Below, in pieces: positions 17,570-27,220 of a stretch of DNA of 64,000 bases (its first letter is position 1; each line of letters starts with the position of its first letter). Source of the stretch: Rhizobiales bacterium Ga0077537 (GTDB lineage: Bacteria; Pseudomonadota; Alphaproteobacteria; Rhizobiales; Hyphomicrobiaceae); the NCBI GenBank assembly GCA_001464955.1, contig LNEM01000036.1, positions 1-64,000 on the forward strand, in the 5' to 3' direction. Both the position numbers and the translations under genes were made by a program. The notes below the pieces were generated by a model that saw only the letters and a list, made by a program, of their open reading frames with translations, was not told the DNA's origin and made no database searches.

Positions 17570-18490
17570 ATGATGCCGTCACAAGCTCTACGCCCGCAAC
17601 TCGTCGCCCAGTCGGGGGAGCGCATTGCCGCGCCCGTCAAGGCCAAGGCCGCCGAAGTCGTCCCGTTGAAAACGCCACGGCAAAGCCGTCTCGCAAGCGC
17701 TGGCGGCTATATCGGTGGCTGGCTCACGGTGATCGTGCCGCCATTGCTGGTTCTCGCCGCTTTGTTGCTCATCTGGGAGTTGTCGAGTTCGGGCCCGAAG
17801 GCGTCGCTCCCGTCGCCATCGAAGATCTGGGAGGATTCGAAGGACCTGATCGTCGATCCGTTCTTCGTCAACGGCCCGCAGGATATCGGCCTCGGCCTCC
17901 GCGTCCTCACCTCGCTCGAGCGCGTGGCGATGGGCTTCAGCCTCGCGGCCGTGGTGGGCGTTCTTCTCGGCGCGCTCGTCGGCCAGAGCGTCTGGGCGAT
18001 GCGCGGCCTCGACCCGATTTTCCAGGTGCTCCGCACCGTGCCGCCGCTCGCCTGGCTTCCGATCTCTCTCGCGGCGTTCCGTGACGCCAATCCGTCGGCC
18101 ATCTTCGTGATTTTCATCACGGCGATCTGGCCGATCATCATCAACACGGCGGTCGGCATTCGCAACATTCCGTCGGACTACCGGAACGTCGCGGCCGTGC
18201 TGCGGCTCAATCCGATCGAGTTCTTCTGGCGGATCATGATCCCGTCTGCGGCGCCCTACATCTTCACCGGCCTTCGCATCGGCATCGGTCTGTCGTGGCT
18301 CGCCATCGTCGCTGCCGAAATGCTGACGGGCGGCGTCGGCATAGGCTTCTTCATCTGGGACGCGTGGAATTCCTCCCGTCTTTCCGACATCGTCGTCGCC
18401 CTCGCCTACATCGGCGTCGTCGGTTTCATCCTCGATCGTCTCGTGGCGGCCGTTGGCAACATCGCAACCCGCGGCACTCAGGCCTCTTGA
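17570..18490 (+). CDS. nrtB: Nitrate ABC transporter permease
   Basis: The product is 306 residues. About 60 polar N-terminal residues are followed by six predicted helices, the first near VPPLLVLAALLLIWELSS. The coupling loop reads RNVAAVLRLNPIEFFWRIMIP (about 205-225), the EAA-like motif of NrtB/SsuC/TauC permeases. It forms the membrane channel for nitrate with NrtC on the inside. GGGGAG lies just upstream of two successive ATGs (17570 and 17573), and either may be used. It is 34 bases after nrtA and 12 bases before nrtC. Confidence 0.92.
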   Translation: MMPSQALRPQLVAQSGERIAAPVKAKAAEVVPLKTPRQSRLASAGGYIGGWLTVIVPPLLVLAALLLIWELSSSGPKASLPSPSKIWEDSKDLIVDPFFVNGPQDIGLGLRVLTSLERVAMGFSLAAVVGVLLGALVGQSVWAMRGLDPIFQVLRTVPPLAWLPISLAAFRDANPSAIFVIFITAIWPIIINTAVGIRNIPSDYRNVAAVLRLNPIEFFWRIMIPSAAPYIFTGLRIGIGLSWLAIVAAEMLTGGVGIGFFIWDAWNSSRLSDIVVALAYIGVVGFILDRLVAAVGNIATRGTQAS

Positions 18491-18502
18491 AGGAGTTCGA
18501 CC

Positions 18503-19360
18503 ATGATCGCTCCCGTCGATCCTCGCTCGCACACCGAGGATACCCCCTTCGCAGCCGGTCGCCCCTTCCTCAAGATCGACAGCATTGCGAAGTCGTTCGC
18601 TCGCGGTTCCACGACGACCGAAGTGCTGTGCGACGTCAGTCTCGGCATCGAGAAGGGCGAGTACGTCGCCATCATCGGCCACTCGGGCTGTGGCAAGTCC
18701 ACGTTGCTGAACCTCGTGGCCGGGCTGACCCAGGTTTCGAGCGGCGCCATCCTGCTCGAGGATCGTGAAGTCAACGAGCCTGGCCCCGACCGTGCCGTCG
18801 TCTTCCAGAACCACTCGCTGCTCCCTTGGCTCACGGTCTACGAGAACGTGTCGCTCGCCGTCGACAAGGTGTTCGGCGGCAAGAAGTCCCGCTCCGAGCG
18901 TCGCGACTGGGTGCTGCACAATCTGGAGCTCGTCCAGATGGGCCACGCGCGCGACAAACGCCCCTCCGAAATATCGGGCGGCATGAAGCAGCGTGTCGGC
19001 ATCGCACGTGCACTTGCCATGGAGCCGAAGGTGCTGCTGCTCGACGAGCCGTTCGGCGCCCTCGATGCCCTGACGCGCGCACATCTCCAGGACAGCGTGA
19101 TGCAGATCCACGCCCGCCTCGGCAACACGGTCATCATGATCACCCACGACGTCGACGAGGCGGTTCTGCTGTCGGACCGCATCGTGATGATGACCAATGG
19201 GCCGGCGGCCACCATCGGCGAGGTGCTGACGGTCGACCTGCCGCGGCCGCGAAAGCGTCTGCAGCTCGTCTCCCACCCGACCTATCTGGCGACGCGCGAG
19301 GCCGTCCTGAAATTCCTCTACGAGCGTCACGCCGCGCCAGCCCTGCAGGCTGCCGAGTAG
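18503..19360 (+). CDS. nrtC: Nitrate ABC transporter ATPase
   Basis: The product is 285 residues, a single ABC domain. Walker A is GHSGCGKST (59-67), the signature is SGGMK (158-162) and Walker B is VLLLDEP (177-183), with the switch His in TVIMITHDVDEA. It lacks the C-terminal NrtA-like domain of cyanobacterial NrtC, so it resembles NasD/NrtD of proteobacteria. It powers NrtAB. AAGGAG precedes the ATG at good spacing. It is followed 40 bases later by nirB. Confidence 0.92.
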   Translation: MIAPVDPRSHTEDTPFAAGRPFLKIDSIAKSFARGSTTTEVLCDVSLGIEKGEYVAIIGHSGCGKSTLLNLVAGLTQVSSGAILLEDREVNEPGPDRAVVFQNHSLLPWLTVYENVSLAVDKVFGGKKSRSERRDWVLHNLELVQMGHARDKRPSEISGGMKQRVGIARALAMEPKVLLLDEPFGALDALTRAHLQDSVMQIHARLGNTVIMITHDVDEAVLLSDRIVMMTNGPAATIGEVLTVDLPRPRKRLQLVSHPTYLATREAVLKFLYERHAAPALQAAE

Positions 19361-19400
19361 AGCCTGTGAGCGACTGCAAATCCGGACTGGAGAAAGCGAC

Positions 19401-21872
19401 ATGAGCCGCGAGAAGCTCGTCGTCATCGGCAACGGCATGGCTCCCGGCCGTGCCCTGGAGCGGCTGTTCGAGCTGGCGCCCGGCCGCTACGACGTCACGA
19501 TTTTCAATGCCGAGCCACGCGTCAACTACGACCGCATCATGCTGTCGCCGGTGCTCTCCGGCGAGAAGACGTACGACGACATCGTCATCCATGGCGACGG
19601 CTGGTACGTCGCCAACGGCGTCACGCTCTACAAGGGACACAAGGTCGTCGAGATCGACCGCGCGGCGCGTACGGTCACTTCGGCCGAGGGCGTCACGGCT
19701 TCGTTCGACAAGCTCATCATCGCCACGGGATCGCTACCCATCGTCATACCGGTACCGGGCCACGATCTCGCTGGCGTCCTGACCTATCGCGACCTCGACG
19801 ACGTCCACGCCATGCTGCTCGCCGCGCGCCGCGGTGGCCGCGCCGTGGTGATCGGTGGCGGTCTTCTCGGGCTCGAGGCGGCGGCCGGCCTTCGCGAGCA
19901 GGGGATGGACGTCACCGTCCTTCACCTGATGCCGACCTTGATGGAGCGCCAGCTCGACACCGCCGCCGGCCATCTGCTCCAGAAGGCGGTCGAGGCGCGC
20001 GGCATTCGCGTCATCACGCGGGCCAACACCAAGGCGTTGCACGGCTCCGACGTTCGTATTGGGCCTGCCCACGTCGAGGCGGTCGAGCTGGAGGACGGCA
20101 CGAAGCTCCCGGCCGACATCGTCGTCATGGCCGTCGGCATCCGTCCCAACGCCGCCATCGCCAAGGCGGCGGGTCTCACCGTCAATCGCGGCATCGTCGT
20201 CGATGCCGGCATGGCGACGAGCGATCCCGACATCTTCGCGCTCGGCGAATGCGCCGAGGCGGGCGGCCAGGTCTTTGGCCTCGTCGCCCCACTCTATGAG
20301 ATGGCCGGCGTCGTGGCCTCTCGGCTGGCGGGTGACGCCAGCACAGTCTTCAATCCCAGCGTGACCGCGACGAAGCTGAAGGTCACCGGCATCAATCTCT
20401 TTTCCGCCGGAGACTTCGCCGACGCCAAGGATCGCGAGGAGATCGTGCTCCGCGACGCCGCGCGCAGCGTCTACAAGCGGCTCGTCCTGAAGAATGACCG
20501 CATCCTCGGCGCCGTGCTTTACGGAGACACGGCCGACGGCGCCTGGTTCTTCGACATGATCCGCAAGGGCGCGGACATCTCCGAGCTGCGCGAGACGCTG
20601 ATATTCGGGCCGGCCTATGCGGGAGGGAACGCCGCCGACCCTACGGCCGCCGTTGCAGCGCTGCCTGACGAGGCGGAGATCTGCGGCTGCAACGGCGTCT
20701 GCAAGGGGCGGATCACCGGCGCCATCACGACCCTCGGCCTGAAGTCGCTCGACGAGGTGCGCGCCCAGACCAAGGCGTCCGCGTCCTGTGGCTCGTGCAC
20801 GCCGCTTGTCGAACAGCTCATCAAGCTGCAGCTCGGCGATGCCTACAACCCGGCAGCCGTCCAGCCCATGTGCCCGTGCACCGCGCACGGTCACGACGAG
20901 GTGCGCCGCCTGATAGTCGCCAAATCGTTAAAGTCCATACCGGCCGTCATGCAGGCGCTCGAGTGGCGCACGTCGTCGGGATGCGCCAAGTGCCGGCCGG
21001 CGCTGAACTACTATCTGATCGCGACCTGGCCCGGCGAGTACGTCGACGACAACCAGTCGCGCTTCATCAACGAGCGCGTCCACGCCAACATCCAGAAGGA
21101 CGGCACGTATTCGGTCGTCCCGCGCATGTGGGGCGGCATGACGTCGTCGTCCGAACTGCGCGCCATCGCCGACATCGTCGACAAGTTCGCCATCCCCGCG
21201 GTGAAGGTCACGGGTGGCCAGCGCATCGACATGCTGGGTGTCAGGAAGGAGGATCTGCCCGCCGTCTGGGCCGATCTCGGCAAGGCCGGCATGGTGTCGG
21301 GCGCGGCCTACGCCAAGGGACTGCGCACGGTGAAGACCTGCGTCGGCACCGACTGGTGCCGCTTCGGCACGCAGGATTCGACCGGCCTCGGCGTGCGCAT
21401 CGAGAAGTTCATGTGGGGCTCGTGGACGCCGGCCAAAGTCAAGATGGCGGTGTCCGGCTGCCCGCGGAATTGCGCCGAGGCGACGTGCAAGGACGTCGGC
21501 GTGATCTGCGTCGAGTCCGGCTACGACATTCACTTCGCGGGTGCCGCCGGCCTCGACATCAAAGGCACCGAGGTTCTGGGCCACGTCACGACCGAGGACG
21601 AGGCCATCGTCGTCATCGCCGCACTGGTCCAGCTTTATCGCGAGCAGGGCCGCTATCTCGAGCGCATTTACAAATGGGCGAAGCGCGTCGGCATCGACAC
21701 CGTCAGGAAGCAGGTGCTCGACGATCTCGAACGGCGCCAGGCCCTCTTCGATCGCTTCGTCTACTCGCAAAAGTTCTCCCAGACCGATCCCTGGGCCGAA
21801 CGCGTGGCTGGACGCGATGCGCACGAATTCCGGCCGATGAAGGATCTCGCACGGGCAGAGGCTGCGGAATGA
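19401..21872 (+). CDS. nirB: Assimilatory NADH-nitrite reductase, large subunit
   Basis: The product is 823 residues. Residues 1-400 form the FAD/NADH part (VVIGNGMAPGRALE, then VIGGGLLGLEAA). Residues about 425-480 are a BFD-type 2Fe-2S domain (CGCNGVCKG and SCGSC), and a second cysteine set follows (CPC near 492 and CAKC near 527). The C-terminal half is the siroheme/4Fe-4S nitrite-sulfite reductase, with Cys647/Cys653 (CVGTDWC) and Cys687/Cys691 (CPRNC) as cluster ligands. It reduces nitrite to ammonium in the cytoplasm using NADH. It overlaps nirD by 4 bases and shares the operon with cysG, which supplies siroheme. Confidence 0.95.
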   Translation: MSREKLVVIGNGMAPGRALERLFELAPGRYDVTIFNAEPRVNYDRIMLSPVLSGEKTYDDIVIHGDGWYVANGVTLYKGHKVVEIDRAARTVTSAEGVTASFDKLIIATGSLPIVIPVPGHDLAGVLTYRDLDDVHAMLLAARRGGRAVVIGGGLLGLEAAAGLREQGMDVTVLHLMPTLMERQLDTAAGHLLQKAVEARGIRVITRANTKALHGSDVRIGPAHVEAVELEDGTKLPADIVVMAVGIRPNAAIAKAAGLTVNRGIVVDAGMATSDPDIFALGECAEAGGQVFGLVAPLYEMAGVVASRLAGDASTVFNPSVTATKLKVTGINLFSAGDFADAKDREEIVLRDAARSVYKRLVLKNDRILGAVLYGDTADGAWFFDMIRKGADISELRETLIFGPAYAGGNAADPTAAVAALPDEAEICGCNGVCKGRITGAITTLGLKSLDEVRAQTKASASCGSCTPLVEQLIKLQLGDAYNPAAVQPMCPCTAHGHDEVRRLIVAKSLKSIPAVMQALEWRTSSGCAKCRPALNYYLIATWPGEYVDDNQSRFINERVHANIQKDGTYSVVPRMWGGMTSSSELRAIADIVDKFAIPAVKVTGGQRIDMLGVRKEDLPAVWADLGKAGMVSGAAYAKGLRTVKTCVGTDWCRFGTQDSTGLGVRIEKFMWGSWTPAKVKMAVSGCPRNCAEATCKDVGVICVESGYDIHFAGAAGLDIKGTEVLGHVTTEDEAIVVIAALVQLYREQGRYLERIYKWAKRVGIDTVRKQVLDDLERRQALFDRFVYSQKFSQTDPWAERVAGRDAHEFRPMKDLARAEAAE

Positions 21873-22228
21873 CGATCATGGACACCGGCTGGATCGACAT
21901 CGGCGCTCTCGACGACGTGCCGCGACAGGGCGCGCGCATCGTGCGCACGCCCTCGGGCTGCATCGCCGTCTTCCGGACCGCGGACGATCGCGTGTTCGCG
22001 ATCGACGACCGCTGCCCCCACAAGGGCGGACCGCTGAGCCAGGGCATCGTCCACGGCGCCTCGGTGACGTGCCCGCTGCACAACTGGGTCATCTCGCTCG
22101 AGAGCGGCACCGCCGAAGGCGCCGACGAGGGCTCCGTCGCCTGCTTCCGCGTGAAGGTCGAGGACGGCCGCATCCACCTCGCGGCAAGCGCCATCGCGTT
22201 CGCCGTCGGCGACACGTCCGCGACCTAG
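21869..22228 (+). CDS. nirD: Nitrite reductase small subunit, Rieske-type
   Basis: The product is 119 residues. It has a Rieske fold with both ligand boxes, CPHKGGPL (about 50-57) and CPLHNWVISL (about 70-79), so unlike the E. coli NirD it keeps the Cys-X-His and Cys-X2-His residues for a 2Fe-2S cluster. It works with NirB in nitrite reduction. The start overlaps the nirB stop as ATGA. It is 24 bases upstream of nasA. Confidence 0.92.
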   Translation: MTIMDTGWIDIGALDDVPRQGARIVRTPSGCIAVFRTADDRVFAIDDRCPHKGGPLSQGIVHGASVTCPLHNWVISLESGTAEGADEGSVACFRVKVEDGRIHLAASAIAFAVGDTSAT

Positions 22229-22252
22229 AGACGACGGGACGGAGCGGGACTG

Positions 22253-24907
22253 ATGACAGATGCGATCGCCACCAGGACCACCTGCCCCTATTGCGGGGTC
22301 GGCTGCGGCATCCGGGCGAGCGTCGGGCCTGGCGGAGCCGTCGCCATTGCCGGCGATCCGACGCATCCCGCGAACTTCGGCCGCCTCTGCTCGAAGGGTG
22401 CCGCACTCGGCGAGACCATGTCGCTCGACGGCCGGCTCCTTCATCCCGAGATCGCCGGCGCCCGCGCCACATGGGACACCGCCCTCGATCTCGTGGCCGC
22501 CCGCTTTCGCGAGGCGATCGCGGCCCACGGCCCCGACAGCGTCGCGTTCTACGTCTCGGGCCAGATCCTGACCGAGGACTATTACGCAGCCAACAAGCTG
22601 ATGAAGGGTTTCATCGGCTCGGCCAACATCGATACGAACTCGCGGCTCTGCATGGCGTCTTCCGTCGCGGGCCACAAGCGCGCCTTCGGCAGTGACACCG
22701 TTCCGGGCTGCTACGAAGACCTCGAATGCGCCGATCTCGTGGTGCTGGTGGGCTCCAACCTCGCCTGGTGCCATCCGGTGCTGTTCCAGCGGCTCGCCGC
22801 TGCGCGCGAGGCTCGCGGCACGAAGGTCGTCGTGATCGATCCGCGCGTCACGCCGACGACGGAGATCGCCGACCTGCATCTCGCCATCCGGCCCGGTGCG
22901 GATGTGGCGCTGTTCAACGGGCTCTTGGCGCATCTCGTCGCCGCCGGCCACGTCGACCGCGGCTACGTTTCGAACCATACGCGCGGCCTCGGCGAGGCCC
23001 TCGCAGTCGCCACGGGTGTGTCGCTGGGCGATCTTGCGCGTGACACGGACCTCGATCCCGCCGCGATCGCGGAGTTCTACGAGTTGTTCGCCGCAACGCC
23101 GCTCGCCGTCACCGTCTACAGCCAGGGCGTCAACCAGTCGTCGGCGGGCACCGACAAGGTCAACGCGATCATCAACTGCCATCTCGCGACGGGCCGCATC
23201 GGAAAGCCCGGCATGGGGCCGTTCTCGGTCACGGGCCAGCCGAACGCCATGGGTGGCCGAGAGACGGGCGGGCTTGCGAACATGCTCGCAGCCCACATGG
23301 AGCTTGCCGACGCCGATCATCGCCGCATCGTCGCCGACTTCTGGGGCGCGCCGCGCCTCGCGGAACGACCGGGCCTGAAGGCCGTCGACCTGTTTCGCGC
23401 GGTCGGCGAGGGGCGCATCAAGGCGCTCTGGATCATGGCAACCAATCCGGTCGTCAGTCTGCCTGACGCCGACGCCGTGGCGCGCGCGCTCGAAACCTGC
23501 CCCTTCGTCGTCGTCTCGGACGTGGTGCGCGAAACGGACACGACGGCCTTTGCCGATGTGCTCCTGCCGTCCGCGGCCTGGGGCGAGAAGGACGGCACCG
23601 TCACCAATTCCGAGCGCCGCATTTCGCGACAGAGGTCCTTTCTGCCGTTACCCGGCGAGGCGCGGCCCGATTGGTGGCAGTTCGCCGAGGTGGCCCGTCG
23701 CCTCGGTTTCGGGCCAGCCTTTGCGTGGACGTCGCCCGTCGAGATTTTCGCCGAGTACGCAGAGTTGACGGCGACCGCCAATGACGGCACCCGCGACCTC
23801 GATCTCGGCGCGTTCTCGCACATGACGCGTGAGGCCTACGATGGCCTCGAGCCGTTCCAGTGGCCACGTCCGGCGGGGAGCGCTTCGTCGTCGGAGCGCT
23901 TCTTCGCGTCCGGCGGCTTCTATACGCCGGACCGCCGGGCCCGTTTCGTGCCGACGCCCTATCGCCTGCCGGTGGAGCGGCCGGGTCCCGGTTATCCGTT
24001 CATCCTCAACACCGGTCGTCTGCGCGATCAGTGGCACACCATGACGCGGACGGAACGCTCGGCCCGCCTGATGGCTCACGCCCCCGAGCCGTTCGTCGTC
24101 GTGCACCCGGACGATGCAGCCGAGGCCGGTGTCGCGGAGGGCGACATCGCGGAATTGACCAGCCGCCATGGCCGCGCCTTGGCGCGTGTGGTCGAGTGCC
24201 GCGATCAGGCTCGCGCCAGCCTGTTCGTCCCGATGCACTGGACCCGCACGCACGCCACGGCGAGCCGCATCGGAGCCGTCGCCGGCCCCGCCACCGATCC
24301 GGTCTCGGGCCAGCCTGAACTCAAGCACACCGCTGCCGCCCTCGCGCGCTACCCGGCGCGCTGGCACGCGTTCGCCGTGTCGAAGCGCCGGCCGGAGATC
24401 GGAGCCATGGCGACGCTCGCCGGCTACGCGACCGTGGCGCGGGTGACGGCAGGCTGGCGCCTCGAACTCGCCGGCACTGAGGACGAGCCGCATTGGGAAG
24501 CACTCGCGCGCGATCTGGCGGACCCCGGCGAAGCGCCTCCCGATGTGCTTGCCTACATCGACACCTCCGCCGGCCAGCGCCGCCTCGCCGTGTGTGCGGA
24601 CGGCCGCCTCGCGGCTGCGATCTTTGTCAGCCGCCGTCCGTTGGTCATGGCGCGTGAATGGGCCGCCTCGATGCTTGGCGTCGAACTCGGCAACGAGGAG
24701 CGCTGGCGCATCCTCGCTGGCCGGCCGGGTCCGGGACGCCCCGAGAGAGGCCCTGTGGTCTGCGCCTGCCTCGAAGTGGGCCGCAACGAGATCATTGCAG
24801 CCGTCGTCGAAGGCGGTGCTGCCACGGTCGCGGCTGTCGGTGCCTGCACGGGCGCCTCAGAGATCGGGAGATTGCTCGATGAAGCTCGCCTCGCGAAAGC
24901 CGGCTGA
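22253..24907 (+). CDS. nasA: Assimilatory nitrate reductase catalytic subunit
   Basis: The product is 884 residues. An N-terminal 4Fe-4S site uses Cys11, Cys14, Cys18 and Cys46 (CPYCGVGC...LCSKG). It is followed by the molybdopterin oxidoreductase core (YVSGQILTEDYYAANKLMKG, MGGRETGGLANM) and the molydopterin-dinucleotide-binding domain (FILNTGRLRDQWHTMTRT). It reduces nitrate to nitrite in the cytoplasm. The C-terminal 50 residues resemble a BFD-like 2Fe-2S domain (CAC at 837-839), but only one of the expected last two cysteines remains (Cys865 in GACTGAS). Start ATG 22253 has GGAGCGGGAC upstream. The gene overlaps cysG by 29 bases. No separate reductase subunit gene is present in the operon. 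Confidence 0.94.
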   Translation: MTDAIATRTTCPYCGVGCGIRASVGPGGAVAIAGDPTHPANFGRLCSKGAALGETMSLDGRLLHPEIAGARATWDTALDLVAARFREAIAAHGPDSVAFYVSGQILTEDYYAANKLMKGFIGSANIDTNSRLCMASSVAGHKRAFGSDTVPGCYEDLECADLVVLVGSNLAWCHPVLFQRLAAAREARGTKVVVIDPRVTPTTEIADLHLAIRPGADVALFNGLLAHLVAAGHVDRGYVSNHTRGLGEALAVATGVSLGDLARDTDLDPAAIAEFYELFAATPLAVTVYSQGVNQSSAGTDKVNAIINCHLATGRIGKPGMGPFSVTGQPNAMGGRETGGLANMLAAHMELADADHRRIVADFWGAPRLAERPGLKAVDLFRAVGEGRIKALWIMATNPVVSLPDADAVARALETCPFVVVSDVVRETDTTAFADVLLPSAAWGEKDGTVTNSERRISRQRSFLPLPGEARPDWWQFAEVARRLGFGPAFAWTSPVEIFAEYAELTATANDGTRDLDLGAFSHMTREAYDGLEPFQWPRPAGSASSSERFFASGGFYTPDRRARFVPTPYRLPVERPGPGYPFILNTGRLRDQWHTMTRTERSARLMAHAPEPFVVVHPDDAAEAGVAEGDIAELTSRHGRALARVVECRDQARASLFVPMHWTRTHATASRIGAVAGPATDPVSGQPELKHTAAALARYPARWHAFAVSKRRPEIGAMATLAGYATVARVTAGWRLELAGTEDEPHWEALARDLADPGEAPPDVLAYIDTSAGQRRLAVCADGRLAAAIFVSRRPLVMAREWAASMLGVELGNEERWRILAGRPGPGRPERGPVVCACLEVGRNEIIAAVVEGGAATVAAVGACTGASEIGRLLDEARLAKAG

Positions 24908-26368
24908 AGCCGCTCCACCGCCGTTGGGGGCGCTTGCCAAGCTGCCCGTGTTTTTCGATCTGGCCGGTCGGCGGTGCGTGCTGGCTGGCGGCTCGGCTGG
25001 CGCGGCCTGGAAGGCGGAGCTGATTGCCGCCGCCGGCGCCGATGTTCACGTCTATGCAACCGACGTCGGTCCCGAGATGCGCGCCCTTGCGGAGCGCGGT
25101 GCCGCCGCGGGACGCATCATCCTCCATGATCGTCCCTGGAGCTGCGACGTGTTCGCAGGCGCCGCGATCGCCGTCGCCGATGCCGAGGACGACGCCGAAG
25201 CGCGGGCCTTTGCCTGTGCCGCGCTCGAAGCGGGCGTGCCCTGCAACGTCATCGACCGTCCGGCCTTCTGCCGCTTCCAGTTCGGCTCGATCGTCAACCG
25301 ATCGCCCGTGGTGGTCGCCATCTCGACCGACGGCGCGGCGCCCGTCCTCGGCCAGGCGATCCGGCGGCGGATCGAGACCGTGCTCCCCCCGTCGCTCTCG
25401 GAGTGGGGCGCTCTCGCCCGCCGCATCAGGGCCGAAGTCGGCGCGCGTCTTGCGAAGGGCCCCCAGCGTTCGCCGATCGGGCCTTCGCCGGCCCACCATC
25501 ACCCGGCGTCACCGACGAACTCGCCACTCTCATTGCGGACACGCGCGCAGGCACAACCCCCGGCGAGGGCCGCGTCACACTCGTCGGCGCCGGCCCGGGC
25601 GATGCCGAACTGCTGACGCTGAAGGCCGTGCGGGCACTCCAGTCGGCCGACATCGTCCTCTACGACGACCTCGTCTCGACCGAGGTGCTCGAACTGGCGC
25701 GCCGCGAGGCCCGCCGCATGATGGTCGGCAAGCGGGGCCAGCGCGAGAGCTGCCATCAGCACGACATCAACGATTTGATGGTAAGCCTCGCGCGTCAGGG
25801 TCGCCGTGTGGTGCGCCTGAAGTCCGGCGATCCGATGATTTTCGGCCGTGGTGGCGAGGAACTCGAGCGTCTGGCGCGCGAAGGCATCGCCGTCGATGTC
25901 GTACCGGGCGTCACCTCCGCCTCCGCTATGGCGGCCGCCCTCGGCGTGTCATTGACCGAGCGTGGCGTGGCTCAGTCCCTCCGCTTCGTGACGGGGCACG
26001 CGGCGACAGGTGAGCTTCCCGCCGACCTCGATTGGCGCGCCCTTGCCGATCCGCGCACCACCCTTGTCGTCTACATGGGCGGGCGAACGATTGCCGCTCT
26101 GGCGCGTCGCCTCGTCGTCGAAGGCGCATCTCCCGCGTTGCCGTGCGCCGCCGTCAGCGCCATCGGAACACCGGGCATGGCCACATGGCGTGGCACGCTC
26201 GACGAACTTGCGGCCGGCGGATTGCCGCCTGGGCTCGCGAACCCCGTGCTGATCGGCATCGGGTCGGTCTTTGCCAAGGTGCGCGCCCGGGCTGCCGTCG
26301 CCCCTGCGGCGGCGGACATGCCGCCCGTGGATGTCCAGCCTCGTCACGCGCACGCGGCTGCCGGTTGA
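24879..26368 (+). pseudogene. cysG: Siroheme synthase, split by a -1 frameshift
   Basis: Two overlapping frames together spell a complete CysG of about 496 residues. The first, 24879-25616, carries the precorrin-2 dehydrogenase/ferrochelatase part (VFFDLAGRRCVLAGGSAGAAWKAE). The second, open from 25403 to 26368, carries the uroporphyrinogen-III C-methyltransferase (VTLVGAGPGDAELLTLKAVR, YDDLVS, GDPMIFGRGGEE, VVPGVTSASA). Joining needs a -1 step, and the only natural junction is at GGGCCCC, 25457-25463, read G GGC CCC. Alone, the first frame would give 245 residues with an Arg/Pro-rich tail. All else looks intact and siroheme is needed by NirB, so this could be a programmed frameshift, a recent mutation or a base error in the C5 run. 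It is typed as pseudogene only because one open frame is lacking. Confidence 0.85.
25457..25463 (+). other. Candidate slippery heptamer in cysG
   Basis: G GGC CCC fits the X XXY YYZ rule for -1 frameshifting in the reading frame of the N-terminal domain. A small GC-rich hairpin (GGGCC/GGCCC, 25479-25494) begins 15 bases after it. That spacer is longer than in most known -1 sites. Confidence 0.45.
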
Positions 26369-26428
26369 CATCGACCTGCCCTGACCCGAGCGTCTGCGCC
26401 TCCAACAGTGTCGAGCGAGGGGCGCGAC

Positions 26429-27196
26429 GTGTCTCAGGACGGCCATGATCTGAAACTGATCACGCGCGGCGCCTTGGCCTGCAGTGCGTGCCCGCTGAGC
26501 AAGCTCGCGACGTTCCGGGATCTCACCTCTGAAGAACTCGCGTTCATGAGCGGGTTCAAGGTCGGCGATATGCAGCTCCGGAAGGGCGCGACGCTGTTCG
26601 TCGAGGGGGAGTCGTCGCCTTACGTCTTCACCGTCCTGTCCGGCTGGCTGTTCCGCTACCAGCTTCTCGATGACGGCCGCCGCCAGATCATAAACTACGC
26701 CATGCCGGGCGATCTCGTCGGTCTGCAGGGCGCGGTCTTCGGCACGATGCTCCACAGCATCGAGGCGTTGACCGACGTCCGCCTCTGCGCGTTCGAACGC
26801 AAACGCTTCTGGTCGCTCTACGAGCGGCATCCGGCGCTGGGCTTCGATATCACTTGGCTCGCTGCCGAGGCGAAATCGATCCTCGCGGACTTTCTCGTCA
26901 CGGTCGGCCAGCGCTCGGCAAGTGAGCGCATTGCGTTCGTTCTGCTCGCTCTCTATCAGCGGGCGCAAAGCGCGGGCCTGGTCGAAGGCAATCGCGTGAC
27001 GTTTCCATTCACCCAGGATCACTTCGCCGACACAATCGGCTTTTCGCGGGTTCACACCAACAAGCGCATGGCGAGCCTGCGTCGCTCCGGGACTTTCACC
27101 TGGAGCGGCGACACGTTCGAGTTGCACGATGAAGCCCGCCTTGCCGAAATTGCCGGCGGCTTACCGACACTGATCGAGCCGCGGGTGTTTATCTGA
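26429..27196 (+). CDS. Crp/Fnr-family transcriptional regulator
   Basis: The product is 255 residues. Residues about 35-150 form a cyclic-nucleotide-binding-like beta-roll (LRKGATLFVEGESS, YAMPGDLVG). A helix-turn-helix sits near 200-225 (TQDHFADTIGFSRVHTNKRM). The N-terminus has ACSACPL, only two cysteines, without the four-Cys pattern of oxygen-sensing FNR. GTG 26429 follows GAGGGG at ideal spacing, and a second GTG at 26408 would add seven residues with no ribosome site. It follows cysG by 60 bases and may regulate nitrate use or the cbb3 operon, but the effector and targets are unknown. Confidence 0.85.
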   Translation: MSQDGHDLKLITRGALACSACPLSKLATFRDLTSEELAFMSGFKVGDMQLRKGATLFVEGESSPYVFTVLSGWLFRYQLLDDGRRQIINYAMPGDLVGLQGAVFGTMLHSIEALTDVRLCAFERKRFWSLYERHPALGFDITWLAAEAKSILADFLVTVGQRSASERIAFVLLALYQRAQSAGLVEGNRVTFPFTQDHFADTIGFSRVHTNKRMASLRRSGTFTWSGDTFELHDEARLAEIAGGLPTLIEPRVFI

Positions 27197-27220
27197 CAGC
27201 CGTTGCTACAGCACCGTCGA

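Noticed and set aside
16116-17573. 485-codon plus-strand frame overlapping nrtA
   Set aside because: Other frame of nrtA, starts inside the terminator and encodes an Arg/His-rich nonsense protein.
17588-19438. 616-codon minus-strand frame across nrtB and nrtC
   Set aside because: Shadow of two certain transporter genes; Arg/Asp-rich product with no family.
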